Positions 34,077 through 42,509 of a DNA stretch of 64,000 nt are shown here, piece by piece. Location of the stretch: assembly GCA_036377075.1 (NCBI GenBank), contig DASUZB010000012.1, positions 10,758 to 74,757 of the forward strand. The letters run 5' to 3'. The number at the start of each line of letters is the position of its first letter. Positions within the stretch are counted from its first letter, which is position 1. Below the pieces are notes generated by a model. It was not told the DNA's origin, made no database searches, and saw only the letters and a program-made list of their open reading frames with translations. Origin of the DNA: DASUZB01 sp036377075. GTDB taxonomy: Bacteria > Actinomycetota > CALGFH01. The position numbers and the translations under genes were made by a program.

Positions 34077-34555
34077 TGCGGCAGGAAAGGCGATGGAACC
34101 TCGTGGCGCTGCTGCTGGTCGCCGCGCTCATGGTGGGTGTCTCGGCGTGCTCGCGGAGCCAGGCGACCGAGGAGGAGGGCGGCTCGAGCGACGCCGTCAA
34201 GGTCGAGCCCGTCCAGGGGAGCGAGCTCAGCCGGGTGATCCTGACCGAGCAGGCGGCCGGCCGGCTCGGCATCCAGACCGCCAAGGTGCGCGAGGAGCGG
34301 GTCGCCCCCGCCGGCGGCGGCAAGGCGGTCACGCGCAAGGTCATCCCCTACGCGGCGGTGCTCTACGACGAGCAGGGCAGCACCTGGACGTTCACCAACC
34401 CCGACCCACTGACCTACCTGCGCCAGAAGATCGCCGTCGACTTCATCCAGGGTGGCGACGCGGTCCTCTCCGCCGGCCCCGCGGCCGGCGCGACGGTGGT
34501 GACGACCGGCTCCGCGGAGCTGCTCGGCGCCGAGCTCGGGGTCGGCGGCGAGTGA
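34076..34555 (+). CDS. Mini RND adaptor-like lipoprotein
   Basis: The 159-residue protein has a lipoprotein signal (RWNLVALLLVAALMVGVSAC, lipid Cys 25). The rest matches only the membrane-proximal end of periplasmic adaptors: IPYAAVLYDEQGSTWTFT and AVLSAGPAAGATVVTTGSAELLG. Coiled-coil hairpin and lipoyl parts are absent, so it is much shorter than a CusB or CzcB. Its ATG shares the final A of the pump stop (TGATG), giving tight coupling. It sits between the two pump genes and is plausibly a subunit of one or both. Confidence 0.8.
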   Translation: MRQERRWNLVALLLVAALMVGVSACSRSQATEEEGGSSDAVKVEPVQGSELSRVILTEQAAGRLGIQTAKVREERVAPAGGGKAVTRKVIPYAAVLYDEQGSTWTFTNPDPLTYLRQKIAVDFIQGGDAVLSAGPAAGATVVTTGSAELLGAELGVGGE

Positions 34556-34604
34556 GGCGGGCGCGGCAGGCAAGCCGCGGTGACTGCGTAGGAGACCTAC
34601 AACC

Positions 34605-37600
34605 ATGATGCGATGGATCGTTGGGTCGAGCCTGAAGTTCCGCTACATCGTGGTCGCGCTGGCGGTCGCGATGATGAGCTTCGGCATCGTGCAGCTGCGC
34701 GACACCCCGGTCGACGTCTTCCCGGAGTTCGCGCCGCCGCGGGTGGAGATCCAGACGGCCTGCCTCGGGCTGACGGCGTCCGACGTGGAGCAGCTCGTCA
34801 CCGTCCCGCTGGAGGACGCGTTCAACGGAGTGCCGGGCCTCGACGACATGCGCTCCTCGTCGGTTCCCCAGCTTTCCTCGATCCAGCTGATCTTCAAGCT
34901 GGGGACCGACCTGCTGCGCGCACGGCAGCTCGTGCAGGAGCGCATGGCAACGGTACTGCCCACACTGCCGACCTGGGCCGCTCCGCCGGTGATGTTGCAG
35001 CCCCTCTCGTCGACGTCCCGGGTGATGAAGATCGGGCTGTCGTCGAAGAGCCGCTCGCTCATCGAGATGTCGATGATCTCTTATTGGACGATCAGGGCGC
35101 GACTGCTGCGCGTCCCCGGCGTGGCCAACGTGCCGATCTGGGGCGAGCGCCTGCAGATGCTGCAGGTCCAGGTCGAGCCGGAGAAGCTGCGGGCGCACCA
35201 CGTCACCCTCGACCAGGTGATGGAGACCACCGCGAACTCTGTCGACGTCGGCCTGCTGAAGTTCTCCAACGGGGCGGTGGTCGGCACCGGGGGCTTCGTG
35301 GAGACCCCCAGCCAGCGGCTCGGCGTCAGGCACATCCTGCCGATCAGGACGCCGAAGGACCTGGCCTCGGTGACCATCGACGAGCGCAAGGGCAAGCCGC
35401 TGCGCCTCGGCGACGTGGCGCGGGTGGTGGAGGACCACCAGCCGCTGGTCGGCGACGCGGTCATCAACGACGGCCCCGGCCTCATGCTGATCGTCGAGAG
35501 GCTTCCCTGGGCCAACACCCTCGACGTGACCCGCGGGGTGGAGCAGGCGCTCAAGGAGCTGCAGCCCGGGCTGACCGGGATCGACGTCGATCCCACCATC
35601 TTCCGTCCGGCGAGCTTCATCGAGACGGCGCTCCACAACCTCACCAACGCGCTGCTGCTCGGCTGCCTGTTCGTGATCCTGGTGCTGGCCCTGTTCCTGT
35701 TCGAGTGGCGTAGCGCCCTGATCAGCCTGGTGGCGATCCCGCTGTCCCTGGTGGCCGCCGGGTGGGTGCTGTACCTGCGAGGCGCCACCATCAACACGAT
35801 GATCCTCGCTGGGCTGGTGATCGCCGTCGGGGTGGTGGTCGACGACGCCATCATCGACATCGAGAACATCACGCGGCGATTGCGCCAGTACCGGCGCGAG
35901 GGCGTACAGAAGTCGACCGCGGCCGTGGTCCTCGAGGCCTCGCTCGAGGTGCGGGGCCCGATCATCTACGCGACGCTGATCATCGTGGTGGCCGCGGTAC
36001 CCGTCTACTTCCTGCAAGGACTGACCGGTTCGTTCTTCCGGCCGCTAGCCCTGTCCTACGCGCTGGCGGTGCTCGCCTCCATGGTGGTCGCGCTGACCGT
36101 CACGCCGGCGCTGGCGCTGCTGCTGCTGCGCAAGGCACCGCTGGAGCGCCGCGAGTCACCGCTGGTCCGCTGGCTGCAGCGCGGCTACACCGCGCTGCTC
36201 GCCCGGGTCGTCCAGCGGCCGCGCTGGGCCTACGCCACCGTGGCGCTGTTCATCGCCGGCGGCGTGGCGGTGACCCCGCTGCTCGGGGAGTCGCTGTTCC
36301 CGCAGTTCAAGGAGCGGGACTTCCTGATGCACTGGATCTCCTACCCGGGCACCTCCCGTCCGGAGGAGCATCGCATCGTCGCGGCGGGCAGCCGTGAGCT
36401 GCGGACCATCCCGGGGATCCGCAACTTCGGCTCCCACATCGGGCAGGCGATGCTCGGCGAGGAGATCGCCGGGGTCAACTTCGGCGAGAACTGGATCAGC
36501 GTCGATCCCAAGGCCGACTACGACAAGACGCTCGCGGCCCTGAACGAGACCGTCGCCAGCTACCCCGGCCTCTACACCGACGTGCAGACCTACCTCAACG
36601 AGCGCATCAAGGAGGTGCTGACCGGCACCAGCGAGGCCATCGTGGTTCGCATCTCAGGCCCCAACCTGCAGGTGCTGCGCGACAAGGCCGCCGAGGTCGA
36701 GAAGATGCTCGGCACCATCGACGGGGTCACCGAGCAGCACGCCGACTTCGTGGTCGACGTCCCGCAGGTGGACGTCGAGGTGAACCTCGCCAAGGCCAGG
36801 CGCTACGGGCTCAAGCCCGGCGACGTGCGCCGGGCGGCTTCGACGCTGGTGGCGGGTGAGGAGGTCGCCGACGTCTTCAGGGACGGCAAGGCCTACGACG
36901 TCCAGGTCTGGAGCACGCCCAAGACCCGCAACAGCGTGAGCGACATCCGCAACCTGCCGATCGACACGCCCAACGGCGGCCAGATCCGCCTCGGCGACGT
37001 GGCCGAGGTGCGCGTCAAGCCGACCCCGAACCTGGTCGAGCGCGCCAACAACTCGCGCCGCCTCGACGTCGGCGCGAACGTCCGCGAGGGAAGCGACCTC
37101 GGCTCCGTGGCGCGCGAGGTGGACCGCCGCCTCAGGGAGGTCAGCTTCCCGCGCGGCTACGACTACCGGGTGCTGGGCGAGTACCAGGAGCGGCAGGCCG
37201 CGCAGAAGCGCCTGCTGATCTTCGCCGTCGGCGCGGCGCTCGGGGTCCTGCTGCTGCTGCAGCTGTGCTTCGGCAGCTTCCGCCTGGCGGCGCTGAACCT
37301 GCTGACCCTGCCGATGGCCCTGGTCGGTGGCGTGCTCGCCGCCTACCTGGGCGGCGGCATCATCTCGCTCGGCTCCCTGGTCGGGTTCTTCACCGTGATG
37401 GGGATCGCCGCCCGCAACGGCATCCTGATGATCAACCACTACCAGCACCTCGAGCGCCACGAGGGGGAGACCTTCGGGCCGGCGCTGGTCCTGCGCGGTG
37501 CCAGGGAGCGGCTCTCGCCGATCCTGATGACCGCGCTGGCGACCGGGCTGGCGGTCGTGCCCCTGGTGATCGCGGGGTCGCTCCCCGGCCACGAGATCGA

Positions 37601-37760
37601 GCACCCGCTCGCGGTCGTGATCCTCGGCGGGCTGTTCACCTCGACCCTGCTCAACCTGTTCGTCGTGCCCTCCCTGTACCTGCGCTTCGGCAAGCCGAGG
37701 AAGCAGCGGTGGGAGGGCGGCACCACCAAGTCACCCGCACCCGAGGGGAGCGCGTCATGA
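34605..37760 (+). CDS. Heavy-metal-type RND efflux pump (CusA/CzcA family), second copy
   Basis: The 1051-residue pump repeats the first copy's plan: MMRWIVGSSLKFRYIVVALA at TM1, TPVDVFPEFAPPRVEIQTAC, TM4 region GVVVDDAIIDIENITRR, and a Cys (about 55) in the first strand. It differs from the first copy in many positions, so the two pumps may form a heterotrimer or handle different ligands. ATG 34605 follows TAGGAGACCTACAACC. Its stop overlaps the start of the next lipoprotein gene. The N-terminal TRP-like motif and TM spacing are intact. Confidence 0.9.
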   Translation: MMRWIVGSSLKFRYIVVALAVAMMSFGIVQLRDTPVDVFPEFAPPRVEIQTACLGLTASDVEQLVTVPLEDAFNGVPGLDDMRSSSVPQLSSIQLIFKLGTDLLRARQLVQERMATVLPTLPTWAAPPVMLQPLSSTSRVMKIGLSSKSRSLIEMSMISYWTIRARLLRVPGVANVPIWGERLQMLQVQVEPEKLRAHHVTLDQVMETTANSVDVGLLKFSNGAVVGTGGFVETPSQRLGVRHILPIRTPKDLASVTIDERKGKPLRLGDVARVVEDHQPLVGDAVINDGPGLMLIVERLPWANTLDVTRGVEQALKELQPGLTGIDVDPTIFRPASFIETALHNLTNALLLGCLFVILVLALFLFEWRSALISLVAIPLSLVAAGWVLYLRGATINTMILAGLVIAVGVVVDDAIIDIENITRRLRQYRREGVQKSTAAVVLEASLEVRGPIIYATLIIVVAAVPVYFLQGLTGSFFRPLALSYALAVLASMVVALTVTPALALLLLRKAPLERRESPLVRWLQRGYTALLARVVQRPRWAYATVALFIAGGVAVTPLLGESLFPQFKERDFLMHWISYPGTSRPEEHRIVAAGSRELRTIPGIRNFGSHIGQAMLGEEIAGVNFGENWISVDPKADYDKTLAALNETVASYPGLYTDVQTYLNERIKEVLTGTSEAIVVRISGPNLQVLRDKAAEVEKMLGTIDGVTEQHADFVVDVPQVDVEVNLAKARRYGLKPGDVRRAASTLVAGEEVADVFRDGKAYDVQVWSTPKTRNSVSDIRNLPIDTPNGGQIRLGDVAEVRVKPTPNLVERANNSRRLDVGANVREGSDLGSVAREVDRRLREVSFPRGYDYRVLGEYQERQAAQKRLLIFAVGAALGVLLLLQLCFGSFRLAALNLLTLPMALVGGVLAAYLGGGIISLGSLVGFFTVMGIAARNGILMINHYQHLERHEGETFGPALVLRGARERLSPILMTALATGLAVVPLVIAGSLPGHEIEHPLAVVILGGLFTSTLLNLFVVPSLYLRFGKPRKQRWEGGTTKSPAPEGSAS

Positions 37761-38677
37761 CCAGGATCGCCGGTCGGGTCCTCGCGCCGCTTGCGCTGGC
37801 GGCGCTGGTGCTCGCCGGCTGCGGCGGGAGCGTCAAGTACCACGACAGTGGCTCGACACCGGCACCGGCGCAGCCCGCCAGGCAGGTCACCGAGAAGGAC
37901 TACGACCCGGCCGCGTTCGCCGCCTCACCCAGGATCGACAACCGCTGGTTCCCGCTGGCGCCGGGGACGCAGCTTGTCTACACCGGGACCATCATCGCCG
38001 AGGGCAAGAAGGTCGAGCACCGGGTGGTGTTCACCGTCACCGACCTGACCAAGGTGGTCGACGGGGTGCGCTCGATGGTCATGTTCGACCGCGACTACAA
38101 CGGTGGCGTCCTGGCCGAGGCGGAGCTCGCCTTCCACGCGCAGGACAAGGCGGGCAACGTCTGGAACATGGGCGAGTACCCGGAGGAGTACGAGGGGGGA
38201 AAGTTCACCGAGGCGCCGGACACCTGGCTCACCGGGACGCAGAAGGCGAAGGCGGGCATCCTCATGCGGGTGGACCCGCGGACGGGCACGTCCAGCTACT
38301 CCCAGGGAGTGGCGCCGGCGATCGACTTCTCGGACGCGGCCAAGGTGTCGAAGACCGGCGTCAGGACCTGTGTGCCGACCGGCTGCTATGACAACGTCCT
38401 GGTGACCGACGAGTGGAACCCGGGCGAGCCGGACGCCCACCAGCTCAAGTTCTACGCGCCGGGGGTCGGCAACGTCCGGGTGGAGTTCTCGGGCGGCGAG
38501 GAGAAGGAGCACGAGACCCTGGTGCTCTCCAAGATCGTGCACCTCGACGAGGCCGCCATGGCGGAGATCCGGGCGCAGTCGTTGAAGCTCGACAAGCGTG
38601 CCTACACCGCGGCGAAGGCCGTGTACGCCGACACCCAGCCGGCCGAGCGGACCCTGCAGGCGGGCCAGTCCCCGTGA
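37757..38677 (+). CDS. Lipoprotein, paralogue of the one upstream of the RND genes
   Basis: The 306-residue protein has a lipoprotein signal (VLAPLALAALVLAGC, lipid Cys 22) and a beta-rich domain that shares NRWFPLAPGTQLVYTG, AFHAQDKAGNVWNMGEYPEE, GILMRVDPRTG and KFYAPGVGNVRVEF with the lipoprotein at 29.7-30.4 kb. It also has an extra C-terminal helical tail (AEIRAQSLKLDKRAYTAA). ATG 37757 overlaps the second pump's stop (ATGA). A link to the pumps is indicated by coupling. One pair of cysteines (CVPTGC) is present, so a metal- or thiol-related role is possible, as inference only. Confidence 0.8.
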   Translation: MTRIAGRVLAPLALAALVLAGCGGSVKYHDSGSTPAPAQPARQVTEKDYDPAAFAASPRIDNRWFPLAPGTQLVYTGTIIAEGKKVEHRVVFTVTDLTKVVDGVRSMVMFDRDYNGGVLAEAELAFHAQDKAGNVWNMGEYPEEYEGGKFTEAPDTWLTGTQKAKAGILMRVDPRTGTSSYSQGVAPAIDFSDAAKVSKTGVRTCVPTGCYDNVLVTDEWNPGEPDAHQLKFYAPGVGNVRVEFSGGEEKEHETLVLSKIVHLDEAAMAEIRAQSLKLDKRAYTAAKAVYADTQPAERTLQAGQSP

Positions 38678-38687
38678 TACCGAGCGC

Positions 38688-40880
38688 CTACAGCTCGCAA
38701 GCGGCCGACTGGACGGTGTTGCCGCTGAAGGTGATCGAGCGGGTGGCGAAGTTGGTGCCGTTGTCGGAGATCACGCCGGTGGCGTGGCTGCTGCTGGCGC
38801 AGATCAGGTTGTCGTGGACGCTGTAGTTGCTCAGCAGGTGGGCCGGCGGGGTGGAGTCGGTGCGCGTCTGCTGCGTGCCGGTGATGCCGTTGTAGTTGCC
38901 TGACAGCCGGTTGCCGTAGACCTCGACGTTGAAGCTGGACGCCGTGGTGATGCCGCCGTCCCAGTACCAGCCGCGGTCGACGGCGTAGGCGTTGCGGTAG
39001 ATCTGGTTGTCGCGGATCACCGCGTCGGAGCTGATCTCGTAGAAGATCCCCTCGGCGCGGTTGTGGACGATCAGGTTGCGCTCGATCAGGGCGTGGTCGA
39101 CGTTGATGTCGGCCCACAGCCCGCGGCAGTCGTTGTCGTGCACGAAGGCGTTGCGGATGGTGATCGTGCCCTCGTCCCACTTCATGCCGCCGGCCTCGTC
39201 GTCGCAGCTGTCGTGCAGGGTGTGGTTGCGGGCCAGCTCCGGTCCGTCGAAGGTGGCCGGGTTGCCGTCGAGGCCGTCGAGCACCATCCCGGTGGAGGCG
39301 TTGCCGCCGATGCCGAGCTGGTCGTTGTCGGTGTAGTGGCCGCCGAGGACCTTCATGCCGTCGGCGCCCATCAGACCGGCCCAGTAGTTGTGCAGCGCCG
39401 AGACGTTGCGCACCACCCAGCCGCTCGCGTGGGTGGCGGGCTGGATGGCGCCGCGCTGCCAGCCGGTGTTGTAGTTCTGCACCGTGAGCGAGTCGAGGGT
39501 CACGTTGGTGGCCCCGCCGGCGAAGGCGGACGCGAGGCTGCGGCCGCCGTCGAGCACCGCCCCCGGCTCGCCGCAGAAGGTGTCGCCGGACTTCGGCTGG
39601 ACGCTGAAGTTGCGCGCGTGCGTGCCGGCCTTGACCAGGTAGGTGGTGCCGGAGCCGTGGGCGCTCACCACGCTCTGGGCGTTGTCGCCGACGCCGATCG
39701 GCACGCCGCCGTTGCTGACGCACTTGGAGGCGGGCACGGACGCGGGGGGCTGCGTGGTGGTGGTCGGCGGGCTGGTCGTGGTGGTGGTCGCCCTGGTGGT
39801 GGTCGTCGGCGCGGTGGTCGTGGAGGTCGTCGTGGGCGCCGGCTCGCCGGTCCCGCCGAAGAACGGGTCACGGGCCAGCCGCACGAAGCCCTCCATCGAC
39901 GGCACCGACGTCTCCGGGCGCCAGTCGCAGCTCCCGCCCTGGTCGAAGTAGACGACCGCGCGGATGTGGGGCATCGACCGCGCCAGGGCGCCGGCGGCGT
40001 CGAGGAACCACTGCGCCTTGCGGCCAGGGTTGGTGGGGTCCTCCACCGTGCCGGTATCGGCGACCATCAGCTGCTTCCCGGTGGCCGAGCCCCAGGCGTA
40101 GAACGCCTTGAAGACGGTGGCGAAGTCGGTCCAGGCGGTGCCGTTGCAGGCGGCGCCGTTGTAGCCGGCGGCCGCGACCCAGTCGACGTAGCCGTCGCCC
40201 GGCCAGTAGCGATCGGCGCCGCCGCGCGCGCCGCCGAACACGTCGGCGCCGGGCGCCCAGACCCAGGAGCCGCGAACGCCGTTGGTGGCGAACAGGTCGT
40301 GCACGTGCCGCCAGGCCGCCACGAACGGGGACCCGCCGCGCCAGGCGCGGCGCTGCACGTTGCTGTCCGCCGTCCAGGCGTAGTTCAGCAACACCGGCCG
40401 ACCGATCGCGGCGACGCTGCGGGCGAGCGAGGCGAGGTAGGTGTCGGAGCGGCCGGCGGCGACCGCGCTCGGCCCGGCGCCGGCGCCGAAGGTGATCAGC
40501 GGGATGCGGCCGGCGGCCGCGTTGGTCGCCGGCAGGCTGCCGAGGCTGCTGCCCCAGGGCACGAAGGTCTGGCTGATCGCCAGCTTGCGCCCGATCGCCG
40601 CCTCGAGCTGGCTGGTCGCCGCCTGCTGCGCCTCGGGCGACCCGGAGGTGCCCTTGACCCACGCACCGAACAGCGCCGCCGTCGGCGACGGTGCCGCCGG
40701 GGCCGCGGGGCCGACCGCCTTGACCGTGAGGGTCACCGCGCCCACCAGCGCCAGCACCAGGCCGGCGGTGGTGAGGGTGCGCGAGCGCCACGGCCAGCGG
40801 GCCGGACGGCGGGCGTCAGGGACCTGCCGGTGGGTACCGGACTTCGGCGCAGCGTGGCGTGGGCGGCGGCCAAAACGCAT
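38688..40880 (-). CDS. Secreted GH26-like domain fused to right-handed beta-helix
   Basis: The 730-residue protein has a long N-terminal region with a signal-type hydrophobic segment (about 36-56), a GH26-like TIM-barrel domain (about 68-340), a Thr-rich linker (about 349-395) and a right-handed parallel beta-helix (about 415-725) with NIDNSxI/GNYNGI-type repeats and VVRNVSALHNY. In GH26 enzymes the acid/base HEMNG and a nucleophile Glu are expected; here those positions read NYAWTADSN (about 166) and VADTGTV (about 273), so both Glu look absent. It could be a carbohydrate-binding or catalytically dead scaffold. ATG 40880 is the start. Confidence 0.75.
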   Translation of the reverse strand: MRFGRRPRHAAPKSGTHRQVPDARRPARWPWRSRTLTTAGLVLALVGAVTLTVKAVGPAAPAAPSPTAALFGAWVKGTSGSPEAQQAATSQLEAAIGRKLAISQTFVPWGSSLGSLPATNAAAGRIPLITFGAGAGPSAVAAGRSDTYLASLARSVAAIGRPVLLNYAWTADSNVQRRAWRGGSPFVAAWRHVHDLFATNGVRGSWVWAPGADVFGGARGGADRYWPGDGYVDWVAAAGYNGAACNGTAWTDFATVFKAFYAWGSATGKQLMVADTGTVEDPTNPGRKAQWFLDAAGALARSMPHIRAVVYFDQGGSCDWRPETSVPSMEGFVRLARDPFFGGTGEPAPTTTSTTTAPTTTTRATTTTTSPPTTTTQPPASVPASKCVSNGGVPIGVGDNAQSVVSAHGSGTTYLVKAGTHARNFSVQPKSGDTFCGEPGAVLDGGRSLASAFAGGATNVTLDSLTVQNYNTGWQRGAIQPATHASGWVVRNVSALHNYWAGLMGADGMKVLGGHYTDNDQLGIGGNASTGMVLDGLDGNPATFDGPELARNHTLHDSCDDEAGGMKWDEGTITIRNAFVHDNDCRGLWADINVDHALIERNLIVHNRAEGIFYEISSDAVIRDNQIYRNAYAVDRGWYWDGGITTASSFNVEVYGNRLSGNYNGITGTQQTRTDSTPPAHLLSNYSVHDNLICASSSHATGVISDNGTNFATRSITFSGNTVQSAACEL

Positions 40881-41121
40881 CGGTTCGCCTCCGTTGCCGC
40901 CTGGCGGCGGAACGACATACGGCCGGATCCGTACGGAAGGTCTCCGTCCGCCGGAGGCCTCCGTGGGGGGCGAGGGGTCGGTCTGGCGGGAGCGGGGTGG
41001 GGGACCCCGATGCAGAGCGAGCGTAGAAGTATCAGGTCGCGATACAGCCAGTCAAACCGGTGTTGGGCCAGTTCAACCCATACGCCCGGATGCTGCCTGA
41101 ACGTGGTGAACATCACATTCC

Positions 41122-41151
41122 TTGGTAGAAATATAGCTGTTCAGCTATACT
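41122..41151 (+). promoter_or_regulatory. Promoter with overlapping operator for ArsR gene (leaderless)
   Basis: TTGGTA (41122-41127) and TATACT (41146-41151) are 18 bases apart. The 18-bp palindrome TATAGCTG-TT-CAGCTATA (41132-41149) overlaps the -10 box. Only 6 bases separate the -10 from ATG 41158, so the transcript probably begins at the start codon, which predicts a leaderless mRNA. ArsR binding here would block RNA polymerase. The patch is AT-rich. Confidence 0.7.
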
Positions 41152-41157
41152 AGATGC

Positions 41158-41490
41158 ATGACCGTGGCGATCGAGGCGACCCCGTTCGAGGTCCTCGCCG
41201 AGCCGAACCGGCGGCGGATCCTCGACCTGCTGCGCGCCAGCGAGCGGCCGGTCGGCGCGCTGGTCGACGAGCTCGGCATCAGCCAGCCGGCGGTCTCCAA
41301 GCACCTGCGGGTCCTGCGGGAGGCGGGGCTGGTCGAGGTCCGCTCCGACGCGCAGCGCCGCCTGTACCGCGTTCGCGCCGAGCCGCTCCAGGCCATCGAC
41401 GCGTGGCTCGAGCCGTACCGGATGCTGTGGGCGTCGCGCCTGGACGACCTCGAGCGGCACCTCGACGCCATGCCCGATTCCGGCGATTGA
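41158..41490 (+). CDS. ArsR-family HTH regulator
   Basis: The 110-residue winged-helix protein has FEVLAEPNRRRILDLLRASERPV, LGISQPAVSKHLRVLREAGLVEVR and the wing QRRLYRVRAEP. The metal-binding ELCV(C/G)DL motif of the classic ArsR/SmtB is absent; instead it is the type that is paired with an AHSA1 protein (a common arrangement), in which the ligand may be sensed by the partner. It probably represses its own operon through the palindrome overlapping its promoter. The AHSA1 gene starts 15 bases after its stop. Confidence 0.9.
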   Translation: MTVAIEATPFEVLAEPNRRRILDLLRASERPVGALVDELGISQPAVSKHLRVLREAGLVEVRSDAQRRLYRVRAEPLQAIDAWLEPYRMLWASRLDDLERHLDAMPDSGD

Positions 41491-41505
41491 GAAAGGGGCG
41501 TCACC

Positions 41506-42021
41506 ATGCTCGGCACCCTCGACAAGGTCGACGGCCGCTGGCAGCTGTGCTTCACCCGCAACCTCTGGCACCCGCCGGCGAAGGTGTGGCGGGCGCTCAC
41601 CGAGCCCGAGCACCTACGGGCCTGGTTCCCGGCCGTGATCGAGGGGGAGCGGGCGGCCGGCGCGCCGCTGCGCTTCGTCTTCCCCAACGGCGAGGGCCCG
41701 ACGCTCGACGGCGAGATGCTCGCCTACCACCCGCCCACGCTGCTCGAGTTCCGCTGGGGCGAGGACACCTTCCGGTTCGAGCTGCGGCCCGACGGTGACG
41801 GCAGCGTGCTGACCTTCGTGAACACCTTCGACGAGCTGGGCAGGGCGTCGCGCGACGCCGCCGGCTGGCACACCTGCCTCGACCTGCTCGAGCACGAGCT
41901 GGCTGGCGAGCGGCCGCCGTGGGCGCAGCGCGACCGGTGGCAGGAGGTCCACCGGCCCTACCTCGACGGCTTCGGACCGGAGGCCGCCACCATCGGGCCG
42001 CCGGATCAGTCGAAGTCGTAG
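41506..42021 (+). CDS. AHSA1/SRPBCC-domain protein, partner of ArsR
   Basis: The 171-residue protein has an AHSA1-type START-like fold: QLCFTRNLWHPPAKVWRALT, PEHLRAWFPAVIEGE, LLEFRWGEDTFRFEL, GWHTCLDLLEHEL. It is encoded 15 bases after the ArsR gene, so the two are likely cotranscribed. ArsR-AHSA1 pairs occur widely in actinobacteria, but the ligand is unknown. Its last 16 bases overlap the convergent DUF3224 gene. ATG 41506 follows GAAAGGGGCGTCACC. Confidence 0.88.
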   Translation: MLGTLDKVDGRWQLCFTRNLWHPPAKVWRALTEPEHLRAWFPAVIEGERAAGAPLRFVFPNGEGPTLDGEMLAYHPPTLLEFRWGEDTFRFELRPDGDGSVLTFVNTFDELGRASRDAAGWHTCLDLLEHELAGERPPWAQRDRWQEVHRPYLDGFGPEAATIGPPDQSKS

Positions 42022-42419
42022 TCGAGCCGGTAGGGGACCGCCGCCTCGCCCGACGGGGCGTCGTAGCCGCCCTCGCCGCGCAGCCCCTCGAGGTCGCCGG
42101 TGCCGGAGCCGGGGACCACCTGCCAGGTGGTCCGCGCCACCCCGCCCTCGAAGCTGCCCGTGCCCTCGAGCACGAAGCTGCCCGAGCGGCCACCGAGGCT
42201 GCCCTCGATCCGCTCGTAGCCGACGTAGGTGGCGTTGGCGCCGTCGCGGTAGAACATGAGCGACTCGGCGGTGCCCTTGCCCTGCAGGTCGCCGTCGTAG
42301 GAGCTGGTGACGCGGGCGCGGGTGAGCTTCGGCGCCCCCTCGACCTCGGCGTACGGTCCCTCGTCCCAGCTCTCGGGCTTGAAGGTCCCCTCGGCGTGCG
42401 TCGTCGTCGTCGTTCCCAT
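42006..42419 (-). CDS. DUF3224-domain protein
   Basis: The 137-residue protein matches the DUF3224 family (lipocalin-like beta barrel): GTFKPESWDEGPYAEVEG at the start, KLTRARVTSSYDGDLQGKGTAESLMFYRD, then GSFVLEGTGSFEG and the closing YRLDYDFD. No enzymatic role has been shown for this family. ATG 42419 is preceded by GAGAGGAG, though the spacing is short. The gene is convergent with the AHSA1 gene with a 16-base overlap. Confidence 0.85.
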   Translation of the reverse strand: MGTTTTTHAEGTFKPESWDEGPYAEVEGAPKLTRARVTSSYDGDLQGKGTAESLMFYRDGANATYVGYERIEGSLGGRSGSFVLEGTGSFEGGVARTTWQVVPGSGTGDLEGLRGEGGYDAPSGEAAVPYRLDYDFD

Positions 42420-42509
42420 CTCCTCTCTCGGCTCGCCGGATCGGCGTATCGTCGCGGCCGGCTTGGCCGCGGCGCGCCAGCCATTGTTGGCGCACGGGGG
42501 CGTTGGGTC

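Noticed and set aside
39722..39840. Thr-rich repeat mistaken for a microsatellite or CRISPR-like array
   Set aside because: It encodes the Thr/Pro linker of the secreted fusion protein. It has no spacers and no regular unit. I see no CRISPR array in the window.
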